This document shows, in pieces, positions 5,708 through 5,723 of a stretch of DNA of 5,723 nt (its first letter is position 1; every line of letters begins with the position of its first letter). Origin of the DNA: Pseudomonadota bacterium (GTDB lineage Bacteria; Pseudomonadota; Gammaproteobacteria; Xanthomonadales; Xanthomonadaceae); the NCBI GenBank assembly GCA_023423605.1, contig JAFAFF010000047.1, positions 1 through 5,723 on the forward strand, in the 5' to 3' direction. Made by a program: the position numbers and the translations under genes. A model generated the notes under the pieces. That model did no database searches, was not told where the DNA came from, and worked only from the letters and a program-made list of their open reading frames with translations.

Positions 5708-5723
5708 CAGCGGGGCAGAGCCC
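5708..5723 (-). repeat. SMAG unit 10, CGGGG-type, cut by the window edge
   Basis: The 16 visible bases (CAGCGGGGCAGAGCCC on the plus strand) equal the tail, loop and part of the stem of units 3 and 5. The GTAG head would lie just past the end of the window. Confidence 0.88.

Overview
The window looks like chromosomal DNA from Stenotrophomonas, most likely the S. maltophilia complex. Coding is GC-rich. The intergenic gaps carry many 24-nt palindromes with a GTAG head, which match the SMAG (Stenotrophomonas GTAG-headed REP) family known from that group. No phage, plasmid, integrase, transposase, CRISPR, rRNA or tRNA signal is visible.

Layout. (1) Positions 1-456, plus strand: the last 151 codons of an acetyl-CoA hydrolase / succinyl-CoA:acetate CoA-transferase; the rest lies left of the window. 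(2) 553-1389, plus strand: an unrecognised 278-residue protein with a disordered Pro/Ala/Ser-rich N-terminus and a helical C-terminal half. Its stop codon lies inside the first SMAG repeat. (3) 1386-1506: three SMAG units between convergent genes. (4) 1515-2894, minus: HglS/YdcJ, 2-oxoadipate dioxygenase/decarboxylase, with its metal and substrate residues intact. (5) 2988-3147: four more SMAG units. (6) 3151-3654, minus: a small predicted secreted protein of unknown function. (7) 3687-4436, minus: a HAD-superfamily hydrolase, probably cotranscribed with (6), 32 nt apart. (8) 4441-4542: stacked hairpins, including a terminator-like one and a GTAG-headed palindrome with a different stem. (9) 4573-4983, minus: a secreted two-EF-hand protein with a strong Shine-Dalgarno. 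(10) 4984-5222: an intergenic gap with one weak inverted repeat. (11) 5223-5582, minus: a small three-helix membrane protein. (12) 5628-5723: three more SMAG units, the last cut by the window edge.

The genes do not form an obvious pathway. HglS belongs to lysine catabolism (2-oxoadipate to D-2-hydroxyglutarate), but no other gene of that route is here. The CoA-transferase is central carbon/acetate metabolism. The rest are housekeeping-type or uncharacterised proteins. The most informative signal is the non-coding layer. SMAG units sit hard against stop codons, and where they form inverted pairs the left arm has one stem version and the right arm another. The two versions differ by a compensatory base-pair swap. 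No complete new defence, secretion or metabolic system can be supported from this window.
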